A stretch of DNA of 64,000 bases. Origin: Rugalucina vietnamica. Lineage: Eukaryota; Mollusca; Bivalvia; Lucinida; Lucinidae. Where the stretch lies: the NCBI GenBank assembly GCA_964017185.1, contig OZ024878.1:3100151-3164150 (forward strand), in the 5' to 3' direction. Position numbers and translations under genes: made by a program. Below, one piece after another: positions 39,956 to 52,600 of this stretch. The notes under the pieces are model-generated. The model did not search any database, was not told the origin of the DNA, and saw nothing but the letters and a program-made list of their open reading frames with translations. Positions within the stretch are counted from its first letter, which is position 1. Each line of letters starts with the position of its first letter.

Positions 39956-40891
39956 ATTACCGCTCCGGTGGCGCAGCATTATGTCCACGTGATTTAACGC
40001 CTAAAGGTCATTGAAGGTATTATGAGACATAAATAGTCCACCCTGTCCAACGTTGACGCCGGTGAAAGGTTCCAACACCGGTTACTACGGTGCTTTCGCT
40101 ACAAAATTTGATGGATGCGAATAAATTTCTTGTTTTGTTCAATGTAATATAAACTTTTGCGATGAAGTAAAACGTGCATCTAATGGAGAATTAACTTGAC
40201 TTTTTATTTCTGCTTGAACGGAAAACTGTTTTTGTATAATTTTTCCAAACATTCGATTCAAAGTTGGTAAACAAGGTTCGGCCAAGGCCTATTCGGCCGA
40301 TTTCTACAGAAACTGTTCGTATTTTCCAAAATAAGCACAAAATGTGAGCAAACGAGCATTTTGATATGACTTGTAGGCAAGATTGTTGGACGTTTGCATC
40401 GTTCTCGATAGATTTTCCCCCGAAAAATGCACAGGAAGAATTTTATGGCAAAAAGTAAACACAACGCCGGTTACTACGGTACCAGAATTACCTGGATTAT
40501 TGGATAAATGGGCATTCTAGCTTTATAAGATGCGGATTGTGTTACTAATTCGTGCCCAGCTTCTGCCTACATACCTCTTTTATGTAGTTTAGGAAACTAT
40601 ACGTTCATTGGCATGGTTATAACCCTAGAATGAAGAGATTCCAATGAAACAGTTCCGTATTGTTATGAGATAGAAGTGGTTCCAATAGGAAAACTTGTCC
40701 GTGACTCACCAAATGCACGTAATTATACTTTGAGGTACATGTACCTTGGTATTATAAGTTTCACCAACCTTTCTGAAACCCTTTGAAATTGAAGCACTTT
40801 CTTGCTTGTACTTACTTACTCGCTCAATAACTCTATGACTGACTCTGGCATTCGAACGTTTATAAGTCAAAACATTATCCACATATCCAAC

Positions 40892-40947
<56 letters not shown>
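40892..40947. repeat. (AAT)n microsatellite
   Basis: About 19 AAT units at the inner end of the left foldback arm; a shorter interrupted ATT tract marks the right arm near 43655-43694. Confidence 0.95.
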
Positions 40948-40948
<1 letters not shown>

Positions 40949-41076
40949 GGTTATTGAATGAATGTCGAAAACTATTCTGAACGAGTTCATATTGCGAGGA
41001 CGCACGAGCTTGCGAGTGAATCTCAGCCATATGAACGAGATCCAAATTGTTTACGATTTTCATTCAATAACCTTTT
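40948..41076. mobile_element. ~130-bp hairpin MITE inside the foldback element
   Basis: GGTTATTGAATGAATGTCG...GAACGAGTTCATAT pairs with TTCATTCAATAACC and its inner arm. Non-coding. Confidence 0.7.
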
Positions 41077-41079
41077 CAT

Positions 41080-43189
41080 TACATGTATATACCCTAAAGT
41101 ACGCAATGGAAGGTTTGTAAATGCTTATTCCTGGCATTTCCAGTCCTGATAGACATTTCATTTGGCCACATTTCACGTACAAAGGTATCGGTTTTAGCGA
41201 CTTATCACCATATTGCAACACACGCAGAACTTCGCCTTAGTGTACGCGAGAACCGTGACGTTGCAGTAAAATTGATGACGTCGACGTGACTCTTTGGCGT
41301 CGTTGCGATCGGAAATTTCATGAACAAAGTTAGAAATTCGGAGTACAAACACTTTTAAATCATTGTTCTTCCAAAATTTGAGGTATTTGTCATGAAATGA
41401 AGTTTTGTGTATTTATTGTGCGAGGAAACCTGTATTTTTCCTAGTATCGTCGTTCGTTTAGTTGAAATGGAAACGGAAAATGGCTGCCAGATATTTTTTT
41501 TCAATGGCGACCTACTGTACTATCAAAAGTAGTCCCACCGGGAACTTGCTTCTTTAGACCCGTGCAAACTATTGAATATGATATAAGTTTCCATCGAAAA
41601 CATTCTTCACTATTGAATATGGAAAATTCTAACACGTCTCGCCTATAAGACAATGGTTATAAAACGTGTCATATTGTGCATCAATTTTACTGGGCGAATA
41701 AGCGTGACTTAAATTTTCGACGTTTTTACGCCATTTTGGTAAGATTATGACCTAAGCAATCTCATAAGTCACATTACCTTGACATTAGACGATAAAACGT
41801 CATTTCAACGCGTTAAAACGTAACAAACATGTGTAGACATTTGCGGTAACGTCAAAAGTTTGGCGGAATTTTATCAGTGCAATGGTCGGAAAGTTATTGA
41901 GAAACTTAAGGTTTAAAATGATTTCATTTTGTTTATTGCGTGTTAGAATCGAAAAAGATCAGCTCTAGTGCGTGATTTGTTGAATAACAATTCACTATTT
42001 GTCAGTCAGTTGTATGCAGATAAATCACTCGCGTTGCGCGCTCACGATTTGATCTCACAACTCACTGCTAGAGCTGATCTATTTCTTAAATATTCAATAT
42101 TTTTAGCAATGTAAAGTGAACGGAGTAATTTCTTCGGTATAAATATAATACATGTATGCTGTGTTGGAGCAAACAATGGATTTCAAATGGCACCCCAATC
42201 TGGAAAAGCAGTCCCACAAAATGTCGAAGCCCTTCCCAATCTGGCCACAACAGTTACTGTTGACTGGAACGTCAAAGCAAGAACAAACATACAAACAAAT
42301 AATTTATCTCCCCTTCAGTGACATCATACATGCACCTTATGTTAACCGTATATTGCCTCATATAGTTATTTGGAATGCTATACCCGAAATACACTAAATA
42401 ATCAAATTGATACGTATATGTTTACTTATTTGTTGTCAGAAAATGGAATGTCACGTCTGTGGAAAAAAATCCCAACCAAACAGGAGCTTTTCAATGGGGG
42501 AGAAGATTATATTTTCAGTAGATACTGGACTTCTTAGTTCACTTGGAGCTCGGTCTTCAATGAAAGTCTCTAAGGTTCCCGTTTGAAACGAATGTGGATC
42601 TTTTTTTATCTTTGATTTATTAAAAGGTCAATGATGACTCCTTTCGCATCGTCCACTTATAATTATTGTCTCATTCTGCAAGAAACAATACGATACTTTG
42701 CCGTTTGGATAATGCTAGTCTTTATGTTGACTTCCCTCTTGAATGTTACAAATTTACAGTAATTCTCTTTGTTGCCAAATCTAAAGGGTCACTTGAGTAT
42801 CCTAAACCGCGGTATGACCCACCCCTTTCTCATTAATATGTTTTTTAATCATTGATTGTCAATAAGCCAGACAAAGAAGTTATTTTACTATATGGCTTAC
42901 GCATTTTTAAATACTTTTTAAAAACTCTAATTCATGGGAGAAAATCGGGTTGATCAGAGGAACGTTTATTTTCCAGAACAGTAAGATATGTTGTTTTTGT
43001 TTTGGTTTTTTAGTTTGTAAAGAGTTGTTAGAAACATCTTAATCTTAATGAGTCAGTTCTGAAGTAAGAACAAATACGAAGAAATTTAATTAGAAATGAG
43101 TAGTGTCTTATATGGCTAACGGCAACCTTTTCTTCAATGAGACACTATCTATCTTATACGGAACCGTTTTATTAAAAGAAATCAATATA
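41080..43189. other. Middle of the foldback element, no gene seen
   Basis: AT-rich. Contains an inverted pair AGATCAGCTCTAG (41958) and CTAGAGCTGATCT (42069) and a family E tail fragment near 42195-42300. No convincing exon. Confidence 0.55.
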
Positions 43190-43605
43190 GACTTGACTAG
43201 TTAGAGATTCACCACGAGGACCGAAGAACTAACTAAATGTTGTGAACCACTGCAGAAGCTGAGGGTGAGGTTAGGTACCTGTAAAACCGGTTTAAGCCCG
43301 CCAGTAACTTTGTGTTACTGATCGTTCCAAGTCGATACTTCTGTAGTGGTTCTTTTTGTTTTATGTCTTGGTGTTTAAAATTTTTTGTGCTGTTGGCGCC
43401 TTATGTATGTTTTCATATTTTTAGTTAAGTTAAGGTAACTGAGTGGCCACCTACTGGGAAAATAGCTGCTCATTCGGCTTACGATATGTTTCATGGTATA
43501 AGTACCTGATTGTTAGTTTGGGTTTTTCCCACCTCGGTTTTTGGAGTGGGAATCTTTTTCTGATTGCGCCTTTTCCTGATCTTTGCCTACTTGTACCTTT
43601 TGATC
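43190..43605 (+). repeat. Dispersed repeat family C, near-complete copy
   Basis: GTTAGAGATTCACCACGAGG through GGTTTAAGCCCGCCAGTAAC to TTTGCCTACTTGTACC. Nested within the 4.5-kb foldback element. Confidence 0.75.
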
Positions 43606-44544
43606 ATGGCCATGCCAATGAACGTAAAGTTCCCGAAACCCACATGAAAGATTATTGTTATTATTATTATCATCATTATTATCATTATTATTATGCTTCG
43701 ATTCGAAACTTCCGAATGCGTGAGTCAGTCATAGAGTCATTGAGCCAGTAAGTAAGTACAGGCAAGAAAGTACTTCAATTTATATGGGTTGCAGAAAGGT
43801 TGGTGTAACTCATAATACAAAGGTGCCTCAACGTATAATTACGGTGCAATTGGTGAGTCATGGACAAGCCCTGTTTTCCTATTGGAACCACTTCTATCTC
43901 ATAACAATACGGAACTGATTCATTAGAATCTCTTCATTCTAGGGTTGATAACCATGCGAATGAACGTATAGTTCCCTAAACTACATAAAAGAGGTATGTA
44001 GGCAGAAGCTGGGCACGAATTAGTTACACAATCCGCATCTTGTAAAGCTAGAATGCCCATCTATCCAATAATCCAGGTAATTCTGGTACCGTAGTAACCG
44101 GCGTTGTGTTTACATTTTGCCATAAAATTCTTCCTGTGCATTTTTCGGGGGAAAATCTATCGAGAACGATGCAAACGTCCAACAATCTTTCCTACAAGTC
44201 ATATCAAAATGCTCGTTTGCTTACATTTTGCGCGTATTTTGGAAAATACGAACAGTTTCTGTAGAAATCGGCCGAATAGGCCTTGGCCGAATATTGTTTA
44301 CCAACTTTGAATCGAATGTTTGGAAAAATTATACAAAAACAGTTTTTCGTCCAAGCAGAAATAAAAAGTCTAGTTAATTCTCCATTAGATGCGCGTTTTA
44401 CTTCATCGCAAACGTTTATATAACATTGAACAACACAAGAAATTTATTCGCATCCATCAAATTTTGTAGCGAAAGCACCGTTGTAACCGGTGTTGGGGCC
44501 GTTTCACCGGCGTCAACGTTGGACAGGGTGTAGTCACAAAACTA

Positions 44545-45043
44545 ACGGCTGTATTCTCTACCAACACTCGAGGCATACTCCACTCAAACTCATTCAGATA
44601 ATCTGATCAGTCACTCGTGTGAGCGCATAACTGTACGATTTGGTATGCACATGTCCCACTCACGCTCGAACTCAACTCAAATTTCGAGTAAACGTTGAGT
44701 GAAGACGACACCTCACTCGAGCGCCACTCGAAAATTTTTGGACCCTTATTTCTCCATATTTTCTTCGAAAAAGCCCAATAATAGCAGATTACATACATCA
44801 CCCGGACCAAGCTTTATGTTCGGGACAAATGTTTTCTTGAGAAGGGTGGCGAATTCTAGAACAGATTTCGATTTTCCCAAGGCATGTCATTTGCGACTAT
44901 TTTGACCATGAAAAGCAATGATCCATATTTTTTTAGGTGAGTGGTCAATATTGTACATCCAGATGCAGGACACATTTGTGCCTTTGCGCTAGATATCGCT
45001 GTCACAGACTCATCCCCTCCACCCCCACTCACACCCAACTACT

Positions 45044-45102
<59 letters not shown>

Positions 45103-45109
45103 ATCAAGC

Positions 45110-45146
<37 letters not shown>

Positions 45147-45524
45147 AACACAGAAAAAAAGACAATAAACCAACAAGCAGACAAGCAAGCAATAAAGAAG
45201 GAATGAGTATAAGCAAATACCATACCATGCGTGCACATCAAAATTAGATAACAGCCCACCGCAATATGCAGCGTCTAGTCAGAGTCTTTGCTGCTTGCTA
45301 ATTTGATGTTAGAATAATAACTTCAAATGTCCATAAGATTTCAAATTTCTTTGTTTTATAATGAAAATCTGACACTCCAGTGAGTGATGGTTGAGTGACT
45401 GTTGTGCATACCAAATCTATACTCCACTCACACTCAGTTTAATCCCACTCGACTCATACTCCAACCATACTCTCGCGAGTTGAGTTCGAGTTTGAGTTTG
45501 AGTGACGGAAGAGAATATAGCCGT
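44545..45524. mobile_element. 980-bp TIR element rich in ACTC motifs
   Basis: Ends ACGGCTGTATTCTCTACC and the complement ACGGCTATATTCTCTTCC. Subterminal CACTC/CTCGA motifs recur in both arms. Flanked by AAAACTA and AAAACTT, a probable 7-bp duplication with one change. Contains (GA)n tracts at 45049-45146. Confidence 0.75.
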
Positions 45525-46077
45525 AAAACTTAGGTGAAAGGAATCCGTTATGATTTCGTGGTAATTAAGTAGCGATTTTCGTTGCGTTTCGTCTGGACGA
45601 GTCATGTTTTACTTGTAAAGCAAGAGCTTATGACGAGAAGCGTTGTATTCCAGTACGATTTGCAAATACGTAGATGCGTGGGTTACGCCCGGTAAACTGC
45701 AAATTGACCACCCTCGGTGGTCATTGTAAAAAAGGTTGAATCATATCCGGTGGTGATTTTTAGCGTTTCCTATTATAAGTTTTCGCGAGATTCACTAATG
45801 TCCAACATGGGCTGCAAGAGTGCAAGAGTCGGTGGACAATGTAAAAAAAAAAGTTTATTTATATTCGGCGGTCTTTTTGAGCGTTTCCTGTTATTAGTAC
45901 ACTAACATATATTGGGCTGTTTAAATGTGACTTGCTCAATGCCCCGGACAGGGATCGAATATAAGACAGCAGCCAGGTGGGTCTGCAGGCGATGTCATAA
46001 TACCAGTATCGTCTATGACGTGCTTAGATGAACTTGGGTGGCCATCCCTGGATGACCGCAGGCTAAAAATGTACAAG

Positions 46078-46156
46078 AATGCAACGATGAGGAAAAGGCG
46101 CAACCAGAAAAAGATTCCCACTCCAAAAACTAAAACTAACAGTCAGGTACGTATAC
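46078..46156 (-). repeat. Dispersed repeat family C, split by the Penelope-like element
   Basis: Reverse family C sequence AAAAAGATTCCCACTCC to GTATACC; it resumes at 46743 with GTAAGCCGAATGAGCAGC. Confidence 0.75.
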
Positions 46157-46170
46157 CATGAAAACATATC

Positions 46171-46728
46171 ATTGGATAAATTACAGAGAATAACTTCAAA
46201 CATAGATTTACTGTTTATTTACACAACGTTTCAGCCTCATGGCCTTTTTCAAGTGTAATGAAAACAAATAGACAGGAAATGACGTCAACGTCACATGACG
46301 TCAATGACGACGACGTCAAGTAGAAACAAATCAGTTGGCGTAAAAAATCAAAATAAAGGATCTTTACGGATGCTGATTACTGACAGAGATACAGGTGTCA
46401 TGTAAAAATCACAGAAGTCAGTAAAAACTTTATAATGACTTAATACATTATTTTGGAATTTAAGCCAAAAGGACACACCGTTCCAAGACGGTGCATCCAG
46501 GAAGTCTCCTTCAAAAGCCTTTTCCAGTTGCAGGTTACTCTATCAATAGGCATAAATGAAAAGTCTTTGATTGAATGTCCTGGTGAATTGAAATGCTCAG
46601 AGACTGTTGTAATAATGTCAGGGAAATGTTTTATGTCAAATTTGTGTTTGTTCATTCTTTGACTACATTTTTGCTGAGTTTGTCCAACATATTGTAGGTG
46701 ACATTTTTTGCATGTAATAAGATTTTTA
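46171..46728 (-). mobile_element. 5'-truncated Penelope-like element (GIY-YIG end)
   Basis: The minus strand encodes ITCKKCHLQYVGQT, then RMNKHKFDI and SEHFNSPGHSIKDF, the pattern of the C-terminal GIY-YIG endonuclease of Penelope-like elements. The frame ends at 46440; about 270 bp of 3' region follow. CATGAAAACATATC flanks it on both sides (46157-46170 and 46729-46742) and the insertion splits a copy of dispersed repeat C, so this is a genuine target-site duplication. Reverse transcriptase is missing. Confidence 0.82.
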
Positions 46729-46825
46729 CATGAAAACATATCGTAAGCCGAATGAGCAGCTATAAAGTCTTCCTTAACTTTCTTTTACAAGATTCACTCC
46801 GGTACAGTTTCACTTGACAAAGATA

Positions 46826-47136
46826 CACCATGTAAACATATCCGTGAAATGTATATACCTCCTTATATCCCACTTTTATGTATAAAAACTGGGGTTTGTA
46901 GAGGTATAATGCCTATTTTCTTATTTTTTTTTATCCAAAAATGATAGATTGTGGGTACTCGTTAGAACCGCCTCGCTTAGAACCGCCTCGCTGAGGCGGT
47001 TCTAACGTGTGCCCACAATCAATGTTTTGAGCGAAAAATTTTAAAAATATCATTTTTTTTTTTTCAAATGCAATTTTCAATTTTTGCTTCTGAAAAAAAA
47101 AATTGTCTATTGCATGGGCAAGTCTTCGTAATGAAT
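46826..47136 (-). mobile_element. Hairpin MITE family B, copy
   Basis: Has GGTATAATGCC, a hairpin with AGAACCGCCTCGC partly duplicated, and the end GCATGGGCAAGTCTTCGTAAT. Confidence 0.72.
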
Positions 47137-47429
47137 ATCTGAACCCGGCACCGGACCCAGACTAATATATACCAGGACATCTAGCTCATGATTCACAGTA
47201 CGCAAGATACATGTACCTGAAGAATTGGTTTAAACAATATTTATTTTTTCCATTAATACATATATATGTTACAAGCATATTATATTGAGCATTTGGATTG
47301 GAAAGCAAGCTGTAATAGCTTATATATATCCTCTCCAAAGAAGAATTCGTTCTTCCCAAGGACTATTCTATTGTTGAATAGTCTTCCTTCTTCAGCGGCT
47401 GCATTGAAGAATTCAAGGTTCTCGTTCAC

Positions 47430-47790
47430 AACTGCAGAAGCTGAGGGTGAGGTTAGGTACCTGTAAAACCGGTTTAAGCCCGCCAGTAACTTTGTGTTAC
47501 TGATCGTTCCAAGTCGATACTTCTGTGGTGGTTCTTTTTGTTTTATGTCTTGGTGTTTAAATTTTTTTGTGCTGTTGGCGCCTTATATGTGTTTTTATAT
47601 TTTTGGTTAGGTTAAGGTAACTGAGTGGCCACCTATTGGGAAAATAGCTGCTCATTCGGCTTACGATATGTTTTATGGTATAAAGTACCTGATTGTTAGT
47701 TTGTTTTTTTCCCCACCTCGGTTTTTGGAGTGGGAATCTTTTTCTGATTGCGCCTTTTCCTGATCTTTGCCTACTTGTACCTTCTTATTT
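47430..47790 (+). repeat. Dispersed repeat family C, near-complete copy
   Basis: CTGCAGAAGCTGAGGGTGAG to GATCTTTGCCTACTTGTACC, very close to the 43.2-kb copy. Confidence 0.75.
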
Positions 47791-47799
47791 AAGTGCAGG

Positions 47800-48650
47800 G
47801 TTCAGAGGTATACGTTTTAGTATATGCCTCTGTTCAGCTTCTTGTAAATAGTTTAATGGCCCATCCCGAATGTTTTCCCACATTTTGCTAAATTCAAAAT
47901 TTAGTCACAAGCCCCACACCTGAGGTGATGATCAGAAATTGATCGACTCAATATTTGAAGAAAGAAAGAACCAGATAGGGACACCTCGGCCCCGGCCCCA
48001 TTTTGGTCCGACTGCGCCAGCCCGCTCAAAAATCATTAAAGGGGAAGTGTGATCTGGCGCTCCTGGAATAAATTAGCTATAAGACGTTTTTACTTCTCGA
48101 GTATTATACCTCTATTTCTGAAATTTGATTGGAAAACATATCGGGCAATTGCTGATAAATATCTAGTCGAGTGCGAGAAACTGGAAAAAAAAGTTGGAGC
48201 GAAGCGACTCGTTAAGCGGAATTGGTGGTTATATATTTTACCCGATTACAAATTTCACAACCGGTGTCTAGGTAAAAATATACGAACCGGAAAAAAAAAG
48301 AAAGTGAAACAAAACTGAAAGTTGGGGGCACTACACTTTGTCCAGCAAGTTTAATAGACTAGAGTAGAGGTAACATAAAATTGTCTATAGTTAATGATGG
48401 TTACTTTGGGTCTGTAAATTGGTCCACCATAGTTTGTAATTTTACATGAAGTTCATGAAAGGCAAGTTTCAGTTTCATTTTTGTCTAAAGAAGGACCTAC
48501 TTATTTATCCTCCTTGTCATTTATTTCAAAATATATGTATGTATGTTCGGAAAAACAAGAAAAAAAGTCTAAGGCATACCAGGGCATCATTATTCATAAT
48601 AAGCAGATAAGATATATCTGCAAATTAAAGTCATATCTTCCAAGGAAAAT
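47800..48650. other. Intergenic stretch, nothing recognised
   Basis: A plus-strand frame at 48049-48318 has 89 codons with a Lys-rich end; no start context, no family signal, so not called. Confidence 0.5.
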
Positions 48651-48654
48651 TGTC

Positions 48655-49437
48655 TGAATCTGAATAGTTTACTGGTGACACGCCAAATCACATTATTTCA
48701 CCAGGGGGTTCGGATGGGGGAGAAATTAGTCCCTTGAACGCACTGGACACACAATCATCTGACATTTCAGCAGTAGAAAACAGAGTCAGGGAGGTCATTC
48801 CAGTCCCTGATAGTCTGGGGAAAGAAACTACGTTTATAGGCCTCTATACTAGCAGATGGAAGCTGAAATGCCTTTGAGTGGCTATTTCTACAACGCCTAG
48901 TCTTTGGGATAAGGTCATCTGTAGGTATTCTGGCTTTACCCTTCAGACCTTTGTATAGTAATATAAGTTGATTATCCGTCCTCCTTTTCTTGAGAGATTC
49001 CCATTTGAGTTGTTCAAGAATGCCAGTCATACTACCTTCCTCGAAGGTATAATTCCTAGTTACAAATCTAGCGGCACGATTCTGTACCTTCTCCAATTCC
49101 TCCTGGAGGCATTTAGTATGAGGATCCCACACAGAGCTTCCATATTCCAGGACTGGGCACACCAGTCCTTTATAAGCTGCTTCTTTAACATCTTGGGGGC
49201 AAGAAAATAAGTTTCTCCTCAAGAATCCAAATGTTCTGTTGGCTTTAGTACAGATATTATTGATATGGGTATTCCACTTGAGGTCATTTGTAATTGTTAC
49301 ACCTAGATATTTAATGCTATCAACGTTTTCCAATACCGTTCCCTCGAGGGTGTACGAGGCCTCAGTTTTATTTATCCGCTTATTTGTCAGCTGCATGATG
49401 TTGCATTTGACAGGTTGAAATCTCATGCCCCATGAAT
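48655..49437 (-). mobile_element. LINE fragment, second copy of the 22-24 kb family
   Basis: The minus strand encodes the post-RT C-terminus of the same LINE (GMRFQPVKCN, IKYLGVTITNDLKWNTHI, LEYGSSVWDPH, FFPQTIRDWNDLPDS), in frame across the point where the first copy is frameshifted. It lacks endonuclease and most RT. A further short LINE 3' end (AATCAGAATAGTTTACTGG) abuts its truncated side at about 49434-49480. Confidence 0.88.
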
Positions 49438-49605
49438 CAGAATCAGAATAGTTTACTGGTGAAACATCAAACTGACAATACTGAAAATTAACGGTGTTGT
49501 CCAAATGCAAATTAGACATGACATAAAGTTTCTCACCTCCAGCGCCTGATCAATGTGAAGGTCGCGTTCATAATGTTTCTTTGTGTAAACATGTTTCGGT
49601 TCATC

Positions 49606-52600
49606 GGAATCAAGACAACTCACCGACAAGACAACTCACCGACATGGTTTTTGAGACAATTTACCGACAGATTTTGAGACAATTCACCGATACTTCTGAA
49701 GACAATTCACCGACACTTTTGTTCAAAGTTAATGACTTGTAACTGTTGATCTTGATTGGCAATAAAGAGCAATTAAGACTAATAACTAGCATGAGACAGA
49801 TTTGATTAATATGAGGTGACTTTAATAAAACCTTAGTGTTGCTTAATTATATCTTGGATTAATATTTTTCGGACTATATAAAATATCTCAAGACAACTCA
49901 CCGACAGATTTTGAAGACAATTCACGGACAGATTTTGATATTAAAAATATACTGATCAAAATAAGTTTATTCCTACTATATTATTGTCGGTTATTTTATA
50001 TGTGGCTGATATTTCTTAATTTGTGTTATGTAGCATATGAGAATCACATTAAAGAAAAGGTTTATGGCAAAAGTTTACTTAAAAATTGGCTTGACGTCGT
50101 TTAACGTCATTTTACCCATATTTATACCATTCAAGTGCCCACGTTTTTAGTGCAATCACATTTAACCAAACTTGCTTTTAAACATTTGTTTGGTGTCAGT
50201 AAAGCAGGAATCCGCTCAAACTTTTGCAATTTGTTTCATTAGACACTCGTGAGAGACTACGTTATTCTGACGTTTATTTGCCTTATTTTTCAATGTGCTC
50301 CTACACGTTCAAAACTTCTCAATTTAGAAACTTTCTTTCTGAATGACTCCTCTCTGTATCAAGAGCTTCTGATTATGACAAAAATTTTGTCTGTACAATT
50401 TTGGATAGTCCACTGAATAAGAAAATCATGCATAAGTTTGTGTGACTGACGTTCGTTTACGCTCAAATGAATCAAATCTCAATCACTGCATTTTAAAAGA
50501 GACATAATCGAAATTGTTAAAGAGGTGTTAAAATCACAATCTGACGTTCTCAGTAAAGAACACAGACGATTTTACGTTTAACGTCAGCTTTGACGTTGAG
50601 TTAACTTTTCTTGGATATTTTTTTCAGGTCAAAAAACCACTTATATAAGTTATGCTTTAATTAGTAATTATGACAATATTAACTTGAATAGGTTATTAGT
50701 ATCATTACCCCACTTGTCTTTGAAGTACCTGCGTAATACTTTTTAGACTATCATGCGTAATAAGAAATTCTTTTGTAGTAGCTACATTAAAGTTACATCA
50801 TCCTGGGAAAATTGTCTAGACATGTGCCAAAATTCTGGTAAGGTGGGAACAGATGTTTTAAAATCAGGGATTTTGCCATTCTGATGCCCAAAAATTGCAT
50901 AAAAAACTGAAATTTTCAAAATCTTAATGGTATATACTAACTTTCAGCCATGTGAGTATAAACCTCTCATCTTGCTGCATCTCCCATGAGCATTTTAATT
51001 ATGTGAAACCCTGCATATTTCAATTAAATTAAGAAAAACTCTACAGATTTTGACTGATGCAGGGAAAATGACAAATAACTTGTTTCAGTTATTATTTTTA
51101 TAACCTGTTTAGGTTTTGTCCCTGACTGTTAATGATTCAAATGAACAAAGAGAATACAAAACGATTTTATCGCTGACCTAAACCAAAATGATTTCCAGCC
51201 TCGGTTCTAAACCGAAATGATGACATTTTCAGTCACTACCATTTGACGTCATTTGTAACGCGTACACACATTTATTTGCACCAAATTTCAAGCGGAAATA
51301 AACCTTTGACATGTTCTCATGTGTGTTTAATATAGAGATGGAATTTTAAAGCGTAAATGTCGATCTAATGCTTGCTGAAAAGTCTTGCTTTTTCAGCAGC
51401 TTCATGTGTGAATTTTCATAGTGACCCCTACTTGGAACCAGGGTCGATAGGTCTCATCTCGGCCTATCGTTTACCGTTATCTTTGTGTAACAATGATCCA
51501 GAGGGATGAAATTAACTTTCTGAGAGGGAGAATCTGCTCCAGGTGTGTAATACCTCACACTATTTTAAAAACATTATAGTAGGAATAAACTTACATGTAT
51601 TTTGATCAGTATACATATGAAGGTATTTGGCCAAAACTTACCGACACGATTTTGAAGACAATTCACTGACAGATTTTGATATTAAAATACATATGAAGGT
51701 GTTTGGCAAAACTCACCGACACGATTTTGAAGACAATTCACTGACAGATTTTGATATTAAAAAGATATGAAGGCATCTTGTCTCGATTTTTGAGACAATT
51801 CGCCGACAGATTTTGATATTAAAAATACATATGAACGTATTTGGCCAAAACTCACCGACACGATTTTGAAGACAATTCACCGACAGAGTTTGATATTAAA
51901 ATACATATGAAGTTGTTTGGCAAAACTCACCGACACGATTTTGAAGACAATTCACCGACAGATTTTGATATTAAAAAGATATGAAGGCATCTTGTCTCGA
52001 TTTTTGAGACAATTCACTGACAGATTTTGATATTAAAATACTGCAATTTTATATCAAAATCTGTCAGTGAATTGTCTAAAAAACCGTGTTGGTAAGTTTA
52101 ATTTAATGACACTTTAAATTTTGGTAAGGTGCCTTCTTTTTATGAGAATCTGTCGGTGAATTGTCTCAGAAATCGTGTCTGCGAGTTTTCATATCTAAGT
52201 GGTTACTGTTGAAGAAACAAAGGAAAGACGGAAACTGCATTATTTTGATTGATCATTGCTTACTTTTTTTCAGACTCGGATGCGACAAGTGAAGAGATAT
52301 TGTGGCTGATTTGTATGGAATTCGAGTAAATGACATGGCATTCATGTTCTAATTTGTTTTACGGTGGGACTTTGGTTCTGATATTACGAAGTTTTAAATG
52401 ACCATTGCTTACTTTTTGCAGACTCGGAAGCGGTCAGTAAAGGGATATTGTGGCTTATGGAATAAGCATAACAAGGAGATATGAAATTCATAATTTTATT
52501 GAGGAATGCACGTAAATGGAACAAAATAGCACACATATAACGTACGATAGTATATACACACAAACGAGACATGTTACACACATGATAATTTTATGAAGAA

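Larger units (their letters stand above)
40039..44530. mobile_element. 4.5-kb foldback element with ~0.85-kb arms
   Basis: 40039-40890 and 43690-44530 are inverted copies with moderate divergence. Both begin CACCCTGTCCAACGTTGACG at the outer edge and end in (AAT)n at the inner edge. TAGTC flanks both sides (40034-40038, 44531-44535). The 2.8-kb middle holds a small hairpin element, an inverted pair near 41960-42085 and a family C repeat, but no transposase frame. Confidence 0.85.

Noticed and set aside
45043-45236. Repetitive Arg-Glu or Leu-Ser frames
   Set aside because: Translations of a (GA)n microsatellite.
48049-48318. 89-codon Lys-rich frame
   Set aside because: No family signal, no splice or start context.
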